30,875 bases of DNA, taken from the IMG/VR virus record IMGVR_UViG_3300030389_001511, positions 1 to 30,875 of that record; one strand, written 5' to 3'. Numbering within the stretch: position 1 is the first letter of the stretch; every line of letters begins with the position of its first letter. This document shows, one piece after another, positions 1-7,240 of this stretch. Under the pieces are notes generated by a model, which searched no databases, was not told the DNA's origin, and worked only from the letters and a program-made list of their open reading frames with translations. The stretch is from a virus. The position numbers and the translations under genes are program-made.

Positions 1-39
1 CACACTTATGCTACTTCTGGAGGGCTACCCATCGTGAAT

Positions 40-183
40 ATGTCAGACCCTGATAACGAAGTAACACTGGCTGATTTACTGGCCGAGTACGATCCGGCTG
101 TCTTGCGCCAATGGCTGCGAGAGCAGGAGCAACACGAGCGAAGCCAGGAGCTTCCCGACAACCCACCAATTGAAGAGAACTAA
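40..183 (+). CDS. Small hypothetical protein, or the C-terminal end of a gene that starts outside the window
   Basis: A frame ending at TAA 181-183 encodes about 47 acidic, Gln/Glu-rich residues from ATG 40 (begins MSDPDNEVTLADLLAEYD). The frame stays open to the left edge of the window, so it may be the tail of a longer gene. GGAGGG at 19-24 could serve a GTG at 34, which would make it a complete 49-residue protein. The stop is followed at once by the first 17-bp palindrome, as for most genes of this operon, which supports it being coding. No family is recognised; the sequence is helical and charged with no membrane segment. Confidence 0.45.
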   Translation: MSDPDNEVTLADLLAEYDPAVLRQWLREQEQHERSQELPDNPPIEEN

Positions 184-200
184 GGTACGGATTCCGTACC
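184..200. repeat. Intercistronic palindrome, copy 1 (T-centred)
   Basis: GGTACGGATTCCGTACC: 8-bp arms around one central T. It begins directly after the TAA of the preceding ORF and is followed by TAGGAGA, the ribosome binding site of the next gene. As RNA it could fold into a 7-bp stem with a 3-nt loop; as DNA it resembles a dimer-binding operator. Confidence 0.9.
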
Positions 201-213
201 TAGGAGAATGAAA

Positions 214-1083
214 ATGTTTGGAGGATTTACCGATATGCCCAGTCTGTATACCTATGAGCAGGCTCTGGAGCATTACAACAGTATAAAGCCCCTGCGGGGG
301 CGAAGCGTCAGGCCCATCTGCAACACTAGGAATGGCAGACGCAAAACCCACATGACCATCCACAAAGAGGGGAACAGCGTGACCTGTCAAATCTACAATG
401 TCGAAGCACTCAGGTTCTTTGACGATGGCACTGTCGAAGTAAACGCAGGACTATGCCACCACTCGGCCCACTCCACAAATGCCTTTATCAGTAGCATCCT
501 GTGGCCTCTGGCTTATGTCTACCAGAGAAACTACCAACCAAGATGCTGCCTGAACGTAGGCGAGAAACCCTCGCCGTATGTGCGGAACGGGACAGTCTAT
601 GTGTGGAAAGAGTCCCAAATGGAGGACAGAAAAATCACGCTAAAGCAAGATAATGAAAATAATTGTTTCCATTACCACAACAAGCCAGTGATGTACGGCT
701 ACTACCTACGGCGCAAGCTAATGAAAGACAAACGTGCCCAGGTAGCTGAGTTTGTTAAATATGCTAAAGCATTGGCAAAGATGGTAGACCCCGAGGACTA
801 CCGTAATTACCGCTCTCGTAAAAGCGTGAGGGCATCGACAGTGTGGCAGATGATGACAGACCAAACCTGTTGGGCAGACCTCACCCCTGCTGTCTTGCAT
901 GATTGCTGCGAAGGCGGTTGGATGAGTCCTATACGCATGAACCCCGACAAAGTGCAGAAGTACGCAGACGATGCAATAAAGCACACGTTCTCCGAAGAGC
1001 TATTTGAGCTACGCGAGATGAAGGACAAACCAAACGAGAACGGCAATGACCGATACATATCGGAGGGGTATACACACATATGA
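214..1083 (+). CDS. Hypothetical phage protein, 289 residues
   Basis: This is a complete open frame ending at TGA 1081-1083. ATG 214 is preferred because AGGAGA (202-207) then lies 6 nt upstream, the spacing used in neighbouring cassettes. ATG 208 directly abuts the ribosome binding site. ATG 235 (MPSLYTYEQALEHYNSI) is also possible, with its own GGAGGA 9 nt upstream. No domain is recognised. The protein is soluble and mixed alpha/beta, with scattered Cys and His residues (CHHSAH, CCLNVG, HDCCEGGW) that do not form a clear zinc motif, and a basic helical middle segment around residues 165-200. It opens the first palindrome-bounded cassette and overlaps the next ORF by 4 nt (ATGA), so the two are probably translationally coupled. 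Confidence 0.8.
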   Translation: MFGGFTDMPSLYTYEQALEHYNSIKPLRGRSVRPICNTRNGRRKTHMTIHKEGNSVTCQIYNVEALRFFDDGTVEVNAGLCHHSAHSTNAFISSILWPLAYVYQRNYQPRCCLNVGEKPSPYVRNGTVYVWKESQMEDRKITLKQDNENNCFHYHNKPVMYGYYLRRKLMKDKRAQVAEFVKYAKALAKMVDPEDYRNYRSRKSVRASTVWQMMTDQTCWADLTPAVLHDCCEGGWMSPIRMNPDKVQKYADDAIKHTFSEELFELREMKDKPNENGNDRYISEGYTHI

Positions 1084-1271
1084 AAACTTTAATGCGAGCA
1101 AAAACACAAACGCCTGTGGCTACTGGCGAAGTAGTAAGGGACAGTCGGGGACGACGGTACTACGTTAGTCACGTCCACAATAACAAGGTAGCGGTCGTGT
1201 CTATGGACGAGCGCAAACTTCACATTACTGCAAAGCCGGAGGTCTTTAGCTGCTACTTAACCAACTCTTAA
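1080..1271 (+). CDS. Small basic hypothetical protein, 63 residues
   Basis: The start overlaps the previous stop as ATGA, a typical coupling arrangement. The product is short and basic. Its central part (GEVVRDSRGRRYYVSHVHNNKVAVVSMDERK, read in pieces) alternates hydrophobic and charged residues, suggesting a small SH3-like beta barrel. That reading is inference from pattern only. It closes the first cassette: 8 nt after its stop comes palindrome copy 2. No family is recognised. Confidence 0.65.
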   Translation: MKTLMRAKTQTPVATGEVVRDSRGRRYYVSHVHNNKVAVVSMDERKLHITAKPEVFSCYLTNS

Positions 1272-1279
1272 TTAACCAA

Positions 1280-1296
1280 GGTACGGATTCCGTACC
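1280..1296. repeat. Intercistronic palindrome, copy 2 (T-centred)
   Basis: GGTACGGATTCCGTACC lies between the 63-residue ORF and the AAA+ ATPase gene. The ribosome binding site (GAGGA) of the next gene follows after a slightly longer gap than at the other copies. Confidence 0.9.
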
Positions 1297-1317
1297 CTCA
1301 ACTACGAGGACGTAACA

Positions 1318-2376
1318 ATGAATGAACTAAACGAAACACTAACTGTAACACTAGAGCAAGCAGTACAACTTATCGTTAACAATCCAGACGTGCGCTTTAT
1401 GCTGCGCGGTGAGCCGGGCGTTGGTAAGTCTAGTATTGCTCAAGAAGTAGCACGTATCGCAGGCTTGCCACTGTGCATGGTGGACGTACCTAACCTTGAT
1501 CTTGGTGATGTGTGTATGCCAGTGATCGATCACGAGAGCAAGGTGACGAGGTATTATCCCAATGCCCGATTCGGTATTCATGGGGGACAGCCCGTTGTCT
1601 GGTGTCTCGACGAGTTTACCAAAGGCATGGAGCCGGTAAAGAACATGCTTCACCCTGCGCTAGAAGTATTTAAGCCCAGACTCGGTGACTTACCAATACC
1701 TGAGGGCAGCATCATCTATCTGACAGGTAATCTCGATACCGATGGGGTGGGCGATGGTCTGGCGCAACATACGAGGCAACGCATCGTCGAAGTTATCGTG
1801 CGTAAACCTACGTCTAAATTGTGGATACCGTGGGGCATCAACAACGGCATAGAGACTATCGTGCTAGCGTGGGTGGACAGGTATCCCCAGTGTCTAGCGT
1901 CCTACCTTGATGGCGTGAAGAACGAGTTTATCTTCCATCCGTCCAGTCCCGACGACAACGTGGTATCCCCGCGTATACTGGAGATTGCTAGTCGGATCAT
2001 CAAGAACCGTCACCTCTACGACGAAGAGGCACTACTGGCTGCGCTGACAGGTGCAGGTGGTGCGGCGTTTGCCAACAGCATCGTGTCGTTCATCCGGTTT
2101 CAAGATCAACTCCCGTCCGTTAAGACTATTGTGGATACGCCACAGGTTGCCGACATTCCGGACGATCCCGGTGCCAGGGCTGTTCTTACGTTCGGTCTGC
2201 TAGAGCATGTGGAGAAGGACACCCTGACCAACATCCTGAAATACCTGCGCCGAATGGAGGAAGAGTGGCAGGTCATCTTCTGCGTAGCACTTGCCAGACA
2301 TGAAACCAAGAAAGCAATCGCCTTTGCTAACCGTGAGTTTGCACTGTGGGCGGCTGATAACGAGGACTTACTGTAA
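1318..2376 (+). CDS. MoxR-like AAA+ ATPase (AAA_5 type)
   Basis: This is an AAA+ ATPase of the MoxR/AAA_5 type, 352 residues, the usual length. Visible motifs are Walker A GEPGVGKS (residues 31-38), Walker B VVWCLDEF (93-100, acidic pair D98-E99), the sensor-1 stretch YLTGNLD with N138, and a candidate arginine finger in HTRQR (151-155). The GAGGA ribosome binding site upstream of ATG 1318 is well placed. MoxR ATPases typically work with a VWA-domain protein as chaperone or remodelling pairs, often in metal insertion or complex activation. The next gene encodes just such a protein, which makes the pairing credible. What substrate a phage would remodel with it is unknown. Palindromes sit on both sides. 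Confidence 0.9.
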   Translation: MNELNETLTVTLEQAVQLIVNNPDVRFMLRGEPGVGKSSIAQEVARIAGLPLCMVDVPNLDLGDVCMPVIDHESKVTRYYPNARFGIHGGQPVVWCLDEFTKGMEPVKNMLHPALEVFKPRLGDLPIPEGSIIYLTGNLDTDGVGDGLAQHTRQRIVEVIVRKPTSKLWIPWGINNGIETIVLAWVDRYPQCLASYLDGVKNEFIFHPSSPDDNVVSPRILEIASRIIKNRHLYDEEALLAALTGAGGAAFANSIVSFIRFQDQLPSVKTIVDTPQVADIPDDPGARAVLTFGLLEHVEKDTLTNILKYLRRMEEEWQVIFCVALARHETKKAIAFANREFALWAADNEDLL

Positions 2377-2393
2377 GGTACGGATTCCGTACC
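2377..2393. repeat. Intercistronic palindrome, copy 3 (T-centred)
   Basis: GGTACGGATTCCGTACC starts directly after the TAA of the ATPase gene and is followed by TAGGAGA, the ribosome binding site of the VWA-like gene. Confidence 0.9.
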
Positions 2394-2405
2394 TAGGAGA
2401 TTAGA

Positions 2406-3644
2406 ATGAAAGTAGAACGTAGATTCAAAGCAATCAAGATCGGGTTGATGCGGTCAAAGGAGTTCGGGCTGTTGCAGGGCGTTGCCATGCATGGCAAGAC
2501 TTATCTGACTACTGACATACCCACAGCGATGACCAACGGCAAGGACTGTTGGTTCAACCCTGACTTCATCTTTGGCTTTGCCAACGGTGACAAGGCAGCG
2601 GCTTTCGTTATGGTGCACGAGTGGCTACACAAAGCAGGTATGCACTTCAGCACCTACCAGAGTCTGCACAAGATTAATCCGATGGTTACAAACATGGCTA
2701 CTGACCAGTGGATAAACAATCGGATTGTGCTTGCTGATCCCAAAAACCTGTTGACTGAAATGCCAGTGGACAAGAATGGAAAAATATGTGGCTTGCTTGA
2801 TCCCAAGTACAAGGACTGGGTGGTAAAGCGCATCTTCTACGACATACTCAAGCAGGAGGAAGAGGAAGAGCACGGGCACGGTGATGACGAGGGCCAACAA
2901 GAGGGACAAGGCTCAAGTTCGGGACAAGGACAAAGTGATGCAGGGTTCGATGACCATGATTGGGATGGGGCCGAGGAACTTAGCAAGGAAGAGAGGAAGG
3001 AACTCAAACGGGACATCACCGATGCTATCCGCAACAATCTTCATGCGGCTAACCGGATAGGCAGTGGAGGACTGAGTGATGCACTCGGACTCAACGAACT
3101 GGTTACGCCGAAGGTCGATTGGCGGGTGCAGCTACGCCAGTTTCTGAACTCGACATGTCGCAAGAAGGAACGCTCTTCATGGCGTAGACCGAACCGCAGA
3201 TATCTACATCAAGATATCGTTATGCCTACGCTAGAAGGTCAGAGCATCAAGTGTATGGTGCAGGCAAGAGACGCATCGTACTCGATGCACCACAAGGATC
3301 GTCTTGAACAGGCCACGAGCGAGATGGTGTCCATTGCTAATATGCTCGACATCGATCAGATACATGTCATTGATTGGGATGGCACTGCCGAGTATAGAGG
3401 GGTGTATACAAGTGACGAGTTGAAGAACGCTCCACCTATTAAAAACGTGGTAGGCGGGGGAGGTACTGACCCTCGATGTGTATCTGACTGTCTCAAGGAA
3501 AACGACATCAGGCCAGACTGTATGGTGATGCTGACTGATGGCGAGATAAACAACTGGGGTAACTGGACTATGCCAGTGCTCTGGGCAATCACCAACGATG
3601 TAAACATAACCGCCCCTGTGGGCAAATCAATCAACATTAATTAG
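2406..3644 (+). CDS. Metallopeptidase-like / VWA-like domain protein (DUF2201 type)
   Basis: This 412-residue protein has two parts joined by an acidic Gln/Gly/Ser-rich linker (about residues 150-195). The N-terminal part carries HEWLH (71-75), an HExxH zinc-peptidase signature in the setting of the DUF2201 N-terminal domain. The C-terminal part has a MIDAS-like DASYS (289-293, fitting DxSxS), a GGGGTDP turn and a TDGE strand end (about 377), as in VWA-like domains. The family assignment is from memory of its motif order. It follows the MoxR ATPase by 29 nt with one palindrome between, and a VWA protein is the usual partner of such an ATPase. Whether the HExxH site is active cannot be told from sequence. 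Confidence 0.85.
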   Translation: MKVERRFKAIKIGLMRSKEFGLLQGVAMHGKTYLTTDIPTAMTNGKDCWFNPDFIFGFANGDKAAAFVMVHEWLHKAGMHFSTYQSLHKINPMVTNMATDQWINNRIVLADPKNLLTEMPVDKNGKICGLLDPKYKDWVVKRIFYDILKQEEEEEHGHGDDEGQQEGQGSSSGQGQSDAGFDDHDWDGAEELSKEERKELKRDITDAIRNNLHAANRIGSGGLSDALGLNELVTPKVDWRVQLRQFLNSTCRKKERSSWRRPNRRYLHQDIVMPTLEGQSIKCMVQARDASYSMHHKDRLEQATSEMVSIANMLDIDQIHVIDWDGTAEYRGVYTSDELKNAPPIKNVVGGGGTDPRCVSDCLKENDIRPDCMVMLTDGEINNWGNWTMPVLWAITNDVNITAPVGKSININ

Positions 3645-3660
3645 GTACGGAATCCGTACC
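3644..3660. repeat. Intercistronic palindrome, copy 4 (A-centred)
   Basis: GGTACGGAATCCGTACC, with central A instead of T. Its first base overlaps the last base of the preceding TAG. The TTAGGAGA ribosome binding site of the next gene follows. Confidence 0.9.
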
Positions 3661-3674
3661 TTAGGAGAACGAGA

Positions 3675-4535
3675 ATGAGCATTGCAAATAGTGCAGTATT
3701 GGTACGCCTGAACATCAGCGTGTGGGGTGCAAGCAAGCGCAACAAAGAGCTAGAAAACGAACTGGCTTTGCGTAAGAAAGCAGACCCAAGAGCTATGCGA
3801 ACGTATGACAACTTGATGGTCGGTTCTACCGGCCACAAGGACATTCAAAAACATGCGGCGCAGTCACGGCTGTGGCACAACACTATGACACTACCGTGGG
3901 ATGAACGCGGGTACAGGCTTTGTCCTACTAGTCTATTCCTAGACTACAAGTCACAGCACAACCTGAAACAGGCTACGTTCAAGAGCATGTTGGATACGTT
4001 CCGAGTTAAGTATTGGAGCTATCGTGAAACTGCTAAACAACACCGTGGGGATTTATTCCGTGAGGATGACTACCCTCCGGTAACAGAGGTGATGGACAAG
4101 TTTGCCTGGAACTTTGTTGTTGCCCCTGTGCCTGAGTCAGGTCACTTGTGTATTGACCTACCCGCGCAGGAGATGGAAGAACTCAGGCAGTCCTGTGATG
4201 CAGAGGTCGAACGCAAGGTGGCAGAGTCTGCCAAAGAAAACAGCAAGCGACTACTAAAGGAGTTGCAAGCTATCAGTGTGAAGTGCACGGATACTGAAGC
4301 AGACTCAGACGATGAGAAGAAACGGTGGCACGATACGTTTGTCACCAACCCTCTGGAGTTATGCCGAATGCTCAAGCACATGAACCTGACCAATGATCCT
4401 CAGATCGAGGAAGCACGTCAGAGGCTTGAGGATATTATGACAGGCAGAACGAAAGAAATGTTCAAAGATTCCCCTGCGCTCCGACAGGAAGTGAAGGGTG
4501 AAGTTGATTCAATTATTAAATCTTATGACTGGTAA
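3675..4535 (+). CDS. Hypothetical protein, possible third partner of the ATPase-VWA pair
   Basis: A 286-residue protein with a good ribosome binding site (AGGAGA, 8 nt upstream of ATG 3675). The N-terminus (AVLVRLNISVWGASKR) and a long charged, helical C-terminal half (about residues 160-285) recall DUF3150-like phage proteins, which I remember as accompanying AAA+/VWA genes. This is a weak, memory-based resemblance. No catalytic motif or membrane segment is visible. It sits directly behind the ATPase-VWA pair in a palindrome-bounded cassette of its own, so a joint function is plausible but inferred. Confidence 0.75.
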   Translation: MSIANSAVLVRLNISVWGASKRNKELENELALRKKADPRAMRTYDNLMVGSTGHKDIQKHAAQSRLWHNTMTLPWDERGYRLCPTSLFLDYKSQHNLKQATFKSMLDTFRVKYWSYRETAKQHRGDLFREDDYPPVTEVMDKFAWNFVVAPVPESGHLCIDLPAQEMEELRQSCDAEVERKVAESAKENSKRLLKELQAISVKCTDTEADSDDEKKRWHDTFVTNPLELCRMLKHMNLTNDPQIEEARQRLEDIMTGRTKEMFKDSPALRQEVKGEVDSIIKSYDW

Positions 4536-4552
4536 GGTACGGATTCCGTACC
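4536..4552. repeat. Intercistronic palindrome, copy 5 (T-centred)
   Basis: GGTACGGATTCCGTACC. This copy has the longest symmetry: the arms extend to 11 bp on each side (from TAA to TTA). It directly follows the preceding stop and precedes TTAGGAGA. Confidence 0.9.
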
Positions 4553-4565
4553 TTAGGAGAACGAT

Positions 4566-5498
4566 ATGACTATTAGAGCAGTATACGATAAAGATCGCCA
4601 TGCAGTGGCTAACATAATAGCGAAACGAAAGGATAAAGATGTTGTTGGCTTCAGCAACATGCCTAGGAATGTATTGTGTCTACTACGCGGAATTGAAACG
4701 GAACCAGATGGTGGCTACGTTATCGAACGATACGACTACAAAGACTACATGCCTGAGTTCCTGTCTTACGTAGCACATCATAACCCGCATTATGAGTTTT
4801 GGGTTCGCGCAACTCCGGACGGGTATTTTGTTCACTGTATTGTAATGCAGGAGGATGAGCCGCTTGGTCGCATCGAAGCGCAGGACAGGTACGAGGGTTC
4901 TTGTACCTTCACTAACGAGCGCATCAGGCAGGATCAACAGCGTAATTCGTACAGGAAGACGACTAAACTTAATACTGCTAAAAACATATTCCGTCAATAC
5001 TTTTACGGGCGTACCGTGAAGGAATGCATGGAAGCTGTGGCAACGGATGTGAAAATGGCTATTAGTTCTCAAACCCATGCCGCGAAAACTAAAACTAATG
5101 CTGCACTAGCTACAGTTTCCGATTATGCCAAAGATCGACTGTTTCACCGCGATGCTACGTTTCTACAGTATTTGTCTGACGCAGGGATGGGTGGAGCCAT
5201 TGAAACCTACGACAAAGCAAAAGAAAACGAGGCAGTTGTGGCAAGGGTCGGACAAAACGTAAGTAACGCTAACGGGTACTACCTTATGAGGTACGGCCCT
5301 GAGTACATTAGATTTGATGCAACCATCGATCCAACGCCTACGAAACTCAAACCGGAGGATTTGTCGGACGAAGTGCGTATGGCATTGGGTCTACTCAAAG
5401 TGGCACCAAACGGATCGTTTGTTGATGGTGCAGGGTTCAAACTTGATGAAACACAATTCTTTATTAACAGCGAGGTGCAACTTGAATTTGACGACTGA
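4566..5498 (+). CDS. Hypothetical phage protein, 310 residues
   Basis: ATG 4566 lies 5 nt after AGGAGA. The product is a soluble mixed alpha/beta protein with no motif I recognise. The first third is rich in aromatic and charged residues (YVAHHNPHYEFWVRATPDGYFVHCIV), and the middle (about 130-210) is helical and Lys/Ala-rich. Its stop overlaps the start of the small ribbon-helix-helix ORF, so the two genes form one cassette between palindromes 5 and 6. No function is proposed. Confidence 0.75.
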   Translation: MTIRAVYDKDRHAVANIIAKRKDKDVVGFSNMPRNVLCLLRGIETEPDGGYVIERYDYKDYMPEFLSYVAHHNPHYEFWVRATPDGYFVHCIVMQEDEPLGRIEAQDRYEGSCTFTNERIRQDQQRNSYRKTTKLNTAKNIFRQYFYGRTVKECMEAVATDVKMAISSQTHAAKTKTNAALATVSDYAKDRLFHRDATFLQYLSDAGMGGAIETYDKAKENEAVVARVGQNVSNANGYYLMRYGPEYIRFDATIDPTPTKLKPEDLSDEVRMALGLLKVAPNGSFVDGAGFKLDETQFFINSEVQLEFDD

Positions 5499-5682
5499 GC
5501 CAATTAAGTACCGAGGTAAGCAGAAAGCGCCTACCCTGGTACATATAAACGTGCGTCTACCACAATACGTGGTAGACCATTTCAAATCGTACCCTAGTTA
5601 TACTCAAGAAATACGAAGGGTGCTAACTAACCATGTAGACAAGGTACGGAATCCGTACCTTGGGGAGAACGATGATGAGTAA
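5488..5682 (+). CDS. Small ribbon-helix-helix protein (BrnA-antitoxin-like)
   Basis: The frame has no ATG start. TTG 5488 (overlapping the previous stop; GAGGTG at 5472-5477 as ribosome binding site) gives 64 residues; TTG 5482 is an alternative. VHINVRLPQYVVDHF followed by YTQEIRRVLTNHV matches the strand-helix-helix pattern of ribbon-helix-helix DNA-binding proteins, most like BrnA antitoxins. No BrnT toxin is next to it, so a phage regulator is likelier than a toxin-antitoxin pair. The 3' end runs through palindrome copy 6 and past the start of the Nop/IS110-like gene by about 10 nt. Ribbon-helix-helix proteins bind palindromes, so it is a candidate for binding the seven copies of this operon; that is inference. 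Confidence 0.65.
   Translation: MTTEPIKYRGKQKAPTLVHINVRLPQYVVDHFKSYPSYTQEIRRVLTNHVDKVRNPYLGENDDE
5643..5659. repeat. Palindrome, copy 6 (A-centred), inside the RHH ORF
   Basis: GGTACGGAATCCGTACC, just upstream of the GGGGAGA ribosome binding site of the tas-like gene. It is the only copy lying within a coding frame, where it encodes the VRNPY part of the ribbon-helix-helix protein's tail. It marks the left edge of the tas-array cassette. Confidence 0.9.
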
Positions 5683-6541
5683 TCTAAAGACTATTGTGCG
5701 TGGAGCATACGACATACAAAAGAACCGCATCCAAACTGGTAACAGATTGGTAGCTAACTTCAAAGCGAAGCTAGGACAAGCACCCAGTGAGAAAGAAGAC
5801 ACCATCGATGCAGACGGGCAGCAAATACTGGCTAACCTTAGACGCTCGCATAAACTTCTGACCGAGGGCGTGGCTACGTTCCCACGGCAGGCCACGTTCA
5901 AGGGTGACGAGGTGATTAGCAGCTACACCGAGTTGTGCTTAGTAGCGAATTACCTAGAGCTTGAAGAGCAGGAGAAAACTCACTTTCGCAGATTGGGTAA
6001 TATTCTAAAAGACTACCCTATCTACAATAATTTTCTCGCTGGGGTTGTGGGCGTTGGCCCTGCGATGGCAGGTGTAGTTATCAGCGAGATTGATATTACT
6101 AAAGCTGAGTACCCGTCTAGCCTACACAAGTATGCGGGACTAGATGTTGCAGGCGATGGTCAAGGTCGTAGTCGAAGGAAGGAGCATCTCGAAGACAGCG
6201 AGTATGTTGATGCAGATGGAGTGGTGCAAACCAAGAAAGGTATCACGTTTAATCCTTTTCTAAAGACTAAGCTAGTAGGTGTACTAGGCAGTAGTTTCGT
6301 AAAGCAATCGCCTGACAAGTGTAAGTACCGCAAAGTGTATGATGACTACAAGCACCGGATTGAGAACATGGATGCGCACAAAGAAAAGTCAAAAGGTCAC
6401 AGACATAACATGGCGGTTCGTTATATGATTAAGATATTCTTGATCGACTTGTATAATGAATGGCGTGCCCTGGAAAGTTTGCCTGTTGCACCTACTTACA
6501 CAGAAGCAAAGCTAGGCAAGGTTCACGGTAAAGCTGCCTAA
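5672..6541 (+). CDS. tas: Tas-like RNA-guided DNA-binding protein (Nop / IS110 C-terminal-like domain, no nuclease domain)
   Basis: A 289-residue protein. ATG 5672 or 5675 follows GGGGAGA; 5675 has the better spacing. Residues 50-120 are helical. Residues 121-170 hold a helix-hairpin-helix (GVVGVGPAMAGVVISEID), then YPSSLHKYAGLD and GQGRSRR, the pattern of the Transposase_20 domain of IS110 and close to a Nop core (compare Nop58 KYPAS). Residues 194-265 are the helical end (NPFLKTKLVGVLGSS, MAVRYMIKIFLIDLYNEW). The IS110 RuvC-like DEDD domain is absent, and I see no HNH or RuvC motif. The gene ends 3 nt before an array of 36-bp units with paired 9-nt spacers. TIGR-Tas systems consist of just such an array plus a Nop-domain Tas protein. 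It is expected to bind 36-nt guide RNAs and bind DNA without cutting, unless a nuclease acts in trans. The alternative, an IS110 transposase remnant, is less likely because the frame is intact and the array is present. Confidence 0.85.
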   Translation: MMSNLKTIVRGAYDIQKNRIQTGNRLVANFKAKLGQAPSEKEDTIDADGQQILANLRRSHKLLTEGVATFPRQATFKGDEVISSYTELCLVANYLELEEQEKTHFRRLGNILKDYPIYNNFLAGVVGVGPAMAGVVISEIDITKAEYPSSLHKYAGLDVAGDGQGRSRRKEHLEDSEYVDADGVVQTKKGITFNPFLKTKLVGVLGSSFVKQSPDKCKYRKVYDDYKHRIENMDAHKEKSKGHRHNMAVRYMIKIFLIDLYNEWRALESLPVAPTYTEAKLGKVHGKAA

Positions 6542-6544
6542 GTA

Positions 6545-7200
6545 ATTGAGTCCGAGTAGATAAGACAACCATAGAAATCGAACGAGGCATGATAAACAAG
6601 ACAACCACTCGAAGATAACGAGTCACCAAATCCAAGACACCCAAGCGAATTTAACGAGTCGTTAAATCCAAGACAACCAAACGAGAATAACGAGTCATTA
6701 AAGAAAAGACAACCATTTACTGGAAACGAGTCAGCAATTCCGAGACAACCAAAGTCAAACAACGAGTCATGGGAAGAAAGACAACCAGATTTAATTAACG
6801 AGTCAAAAATCAGGAGACAACCAACGAAATTGAACGAGTCAGTGGCTAGAAGACAACCAAACGAGCATAACGAGTCATTCTATATAAGACAACCAATCTG
6901 GATGAACGAGTCAGCGATTCCAAGACAACCAAAAAGTAATAACGAGTCAAATGGAGTGATACACTCAACCGACTTAAGCGAGCCATGCAAATGAAGACAA
7001 CCAGTCAAAAATAGCGAGTCAGTATAACGGAGACACCCAATGAAAGATAACGAGTCAGTCGAGTTAAGACAACCATCGGGAATAAACGAGTCACACGTAC
7101 CAGACAACCATATAGTGTAGCGAGCCACAAAAAAATAAGACAACCATACATAGTAAACGAGTCAATATGAATTAGACACCCACTGAAAATAATCGCCCTA
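6545..7200 (+). repeat. TIGR-type array: 18 tandem 36-nt dual-spacer units (putative guide RNA precursor)
   Basis: The unit is AGACAACCA, 9 variable nt, AACGAGTCA, 9 variable nt, repeated every 36 bp. AGACAACCA-type copies start at 6563, 6599, 6635, 6671, 6707, 6743, 6779, 6815, 6851, 6887, 6923, 6959 (degenerate ATACACTCA), 6995, 7031, 7067, 7102, 7138 and 7174. AACGAGTCA-type copies lie midway; the outermost, at 6545 (ATTGAGTCC) and 7192 (ATCGCCCTA), are degenerate. That suggests AACGAGTCA is the edge repeat and AGACAACCA the central loop repeat of each guide. The 36 spacers form 18 pairs, A-rich and all different. The array starts 3 nt after the tas-like gene and ends before a palindrome and a terminator on the same strand, so it is probably co-transcribed. 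Processing to 36-nt guides is known for TIGR arrays; here it is inferred. Confidence 0.9.
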
Positions 7201-7206
7201 ACCTAA

Positions 7207-7223
7207 GGTACGGAATCCGTACC
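7207..7223. repeat. Palindrome, copy 7 (A-centred), right edge of the array cassette
   Basis: GGTACGGAATCCGTACC, 6 nt after the last array unit and 17 nt before the terminator stem. It is the last copy found in the window; none was noticed in the replication or virion modules. Confidence 0.9.
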
Positions 7224-7240
7224 TTTTAACCACCTTTTTA

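Noticed and set aside
6538-7143. Minus-strand frames across the array that read as a 12-residue GCLxxxDSLxxx repeat protein
   Set aside because: The periodicity comes from the 36-bp units being a multiple of three. The variable spacers contain stops, and two spacers of 8 nt and one of 10 nt shift the frame, so there is no continuous protein and no ribosome binding site.
6545-7200. CRISPR array
   Set aside because: The repeats are only 9 nt and of two alternating kinds, the spacers are 9 nt, and no cas operon is present. The 36-nt dual-spacer rhythm fits TIGR, not CRISPR.
5660-7223. IS110-family insertion element with a bridge RNA
   Set aside because: The N-terminal RuvC-like DEDD domain is missing, no element ends or target core repeats were seen, and a multi-unit array is not a feature of bridge RNAs. 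The bounding 17-bp palindromes also occur between all other genes of the operon.
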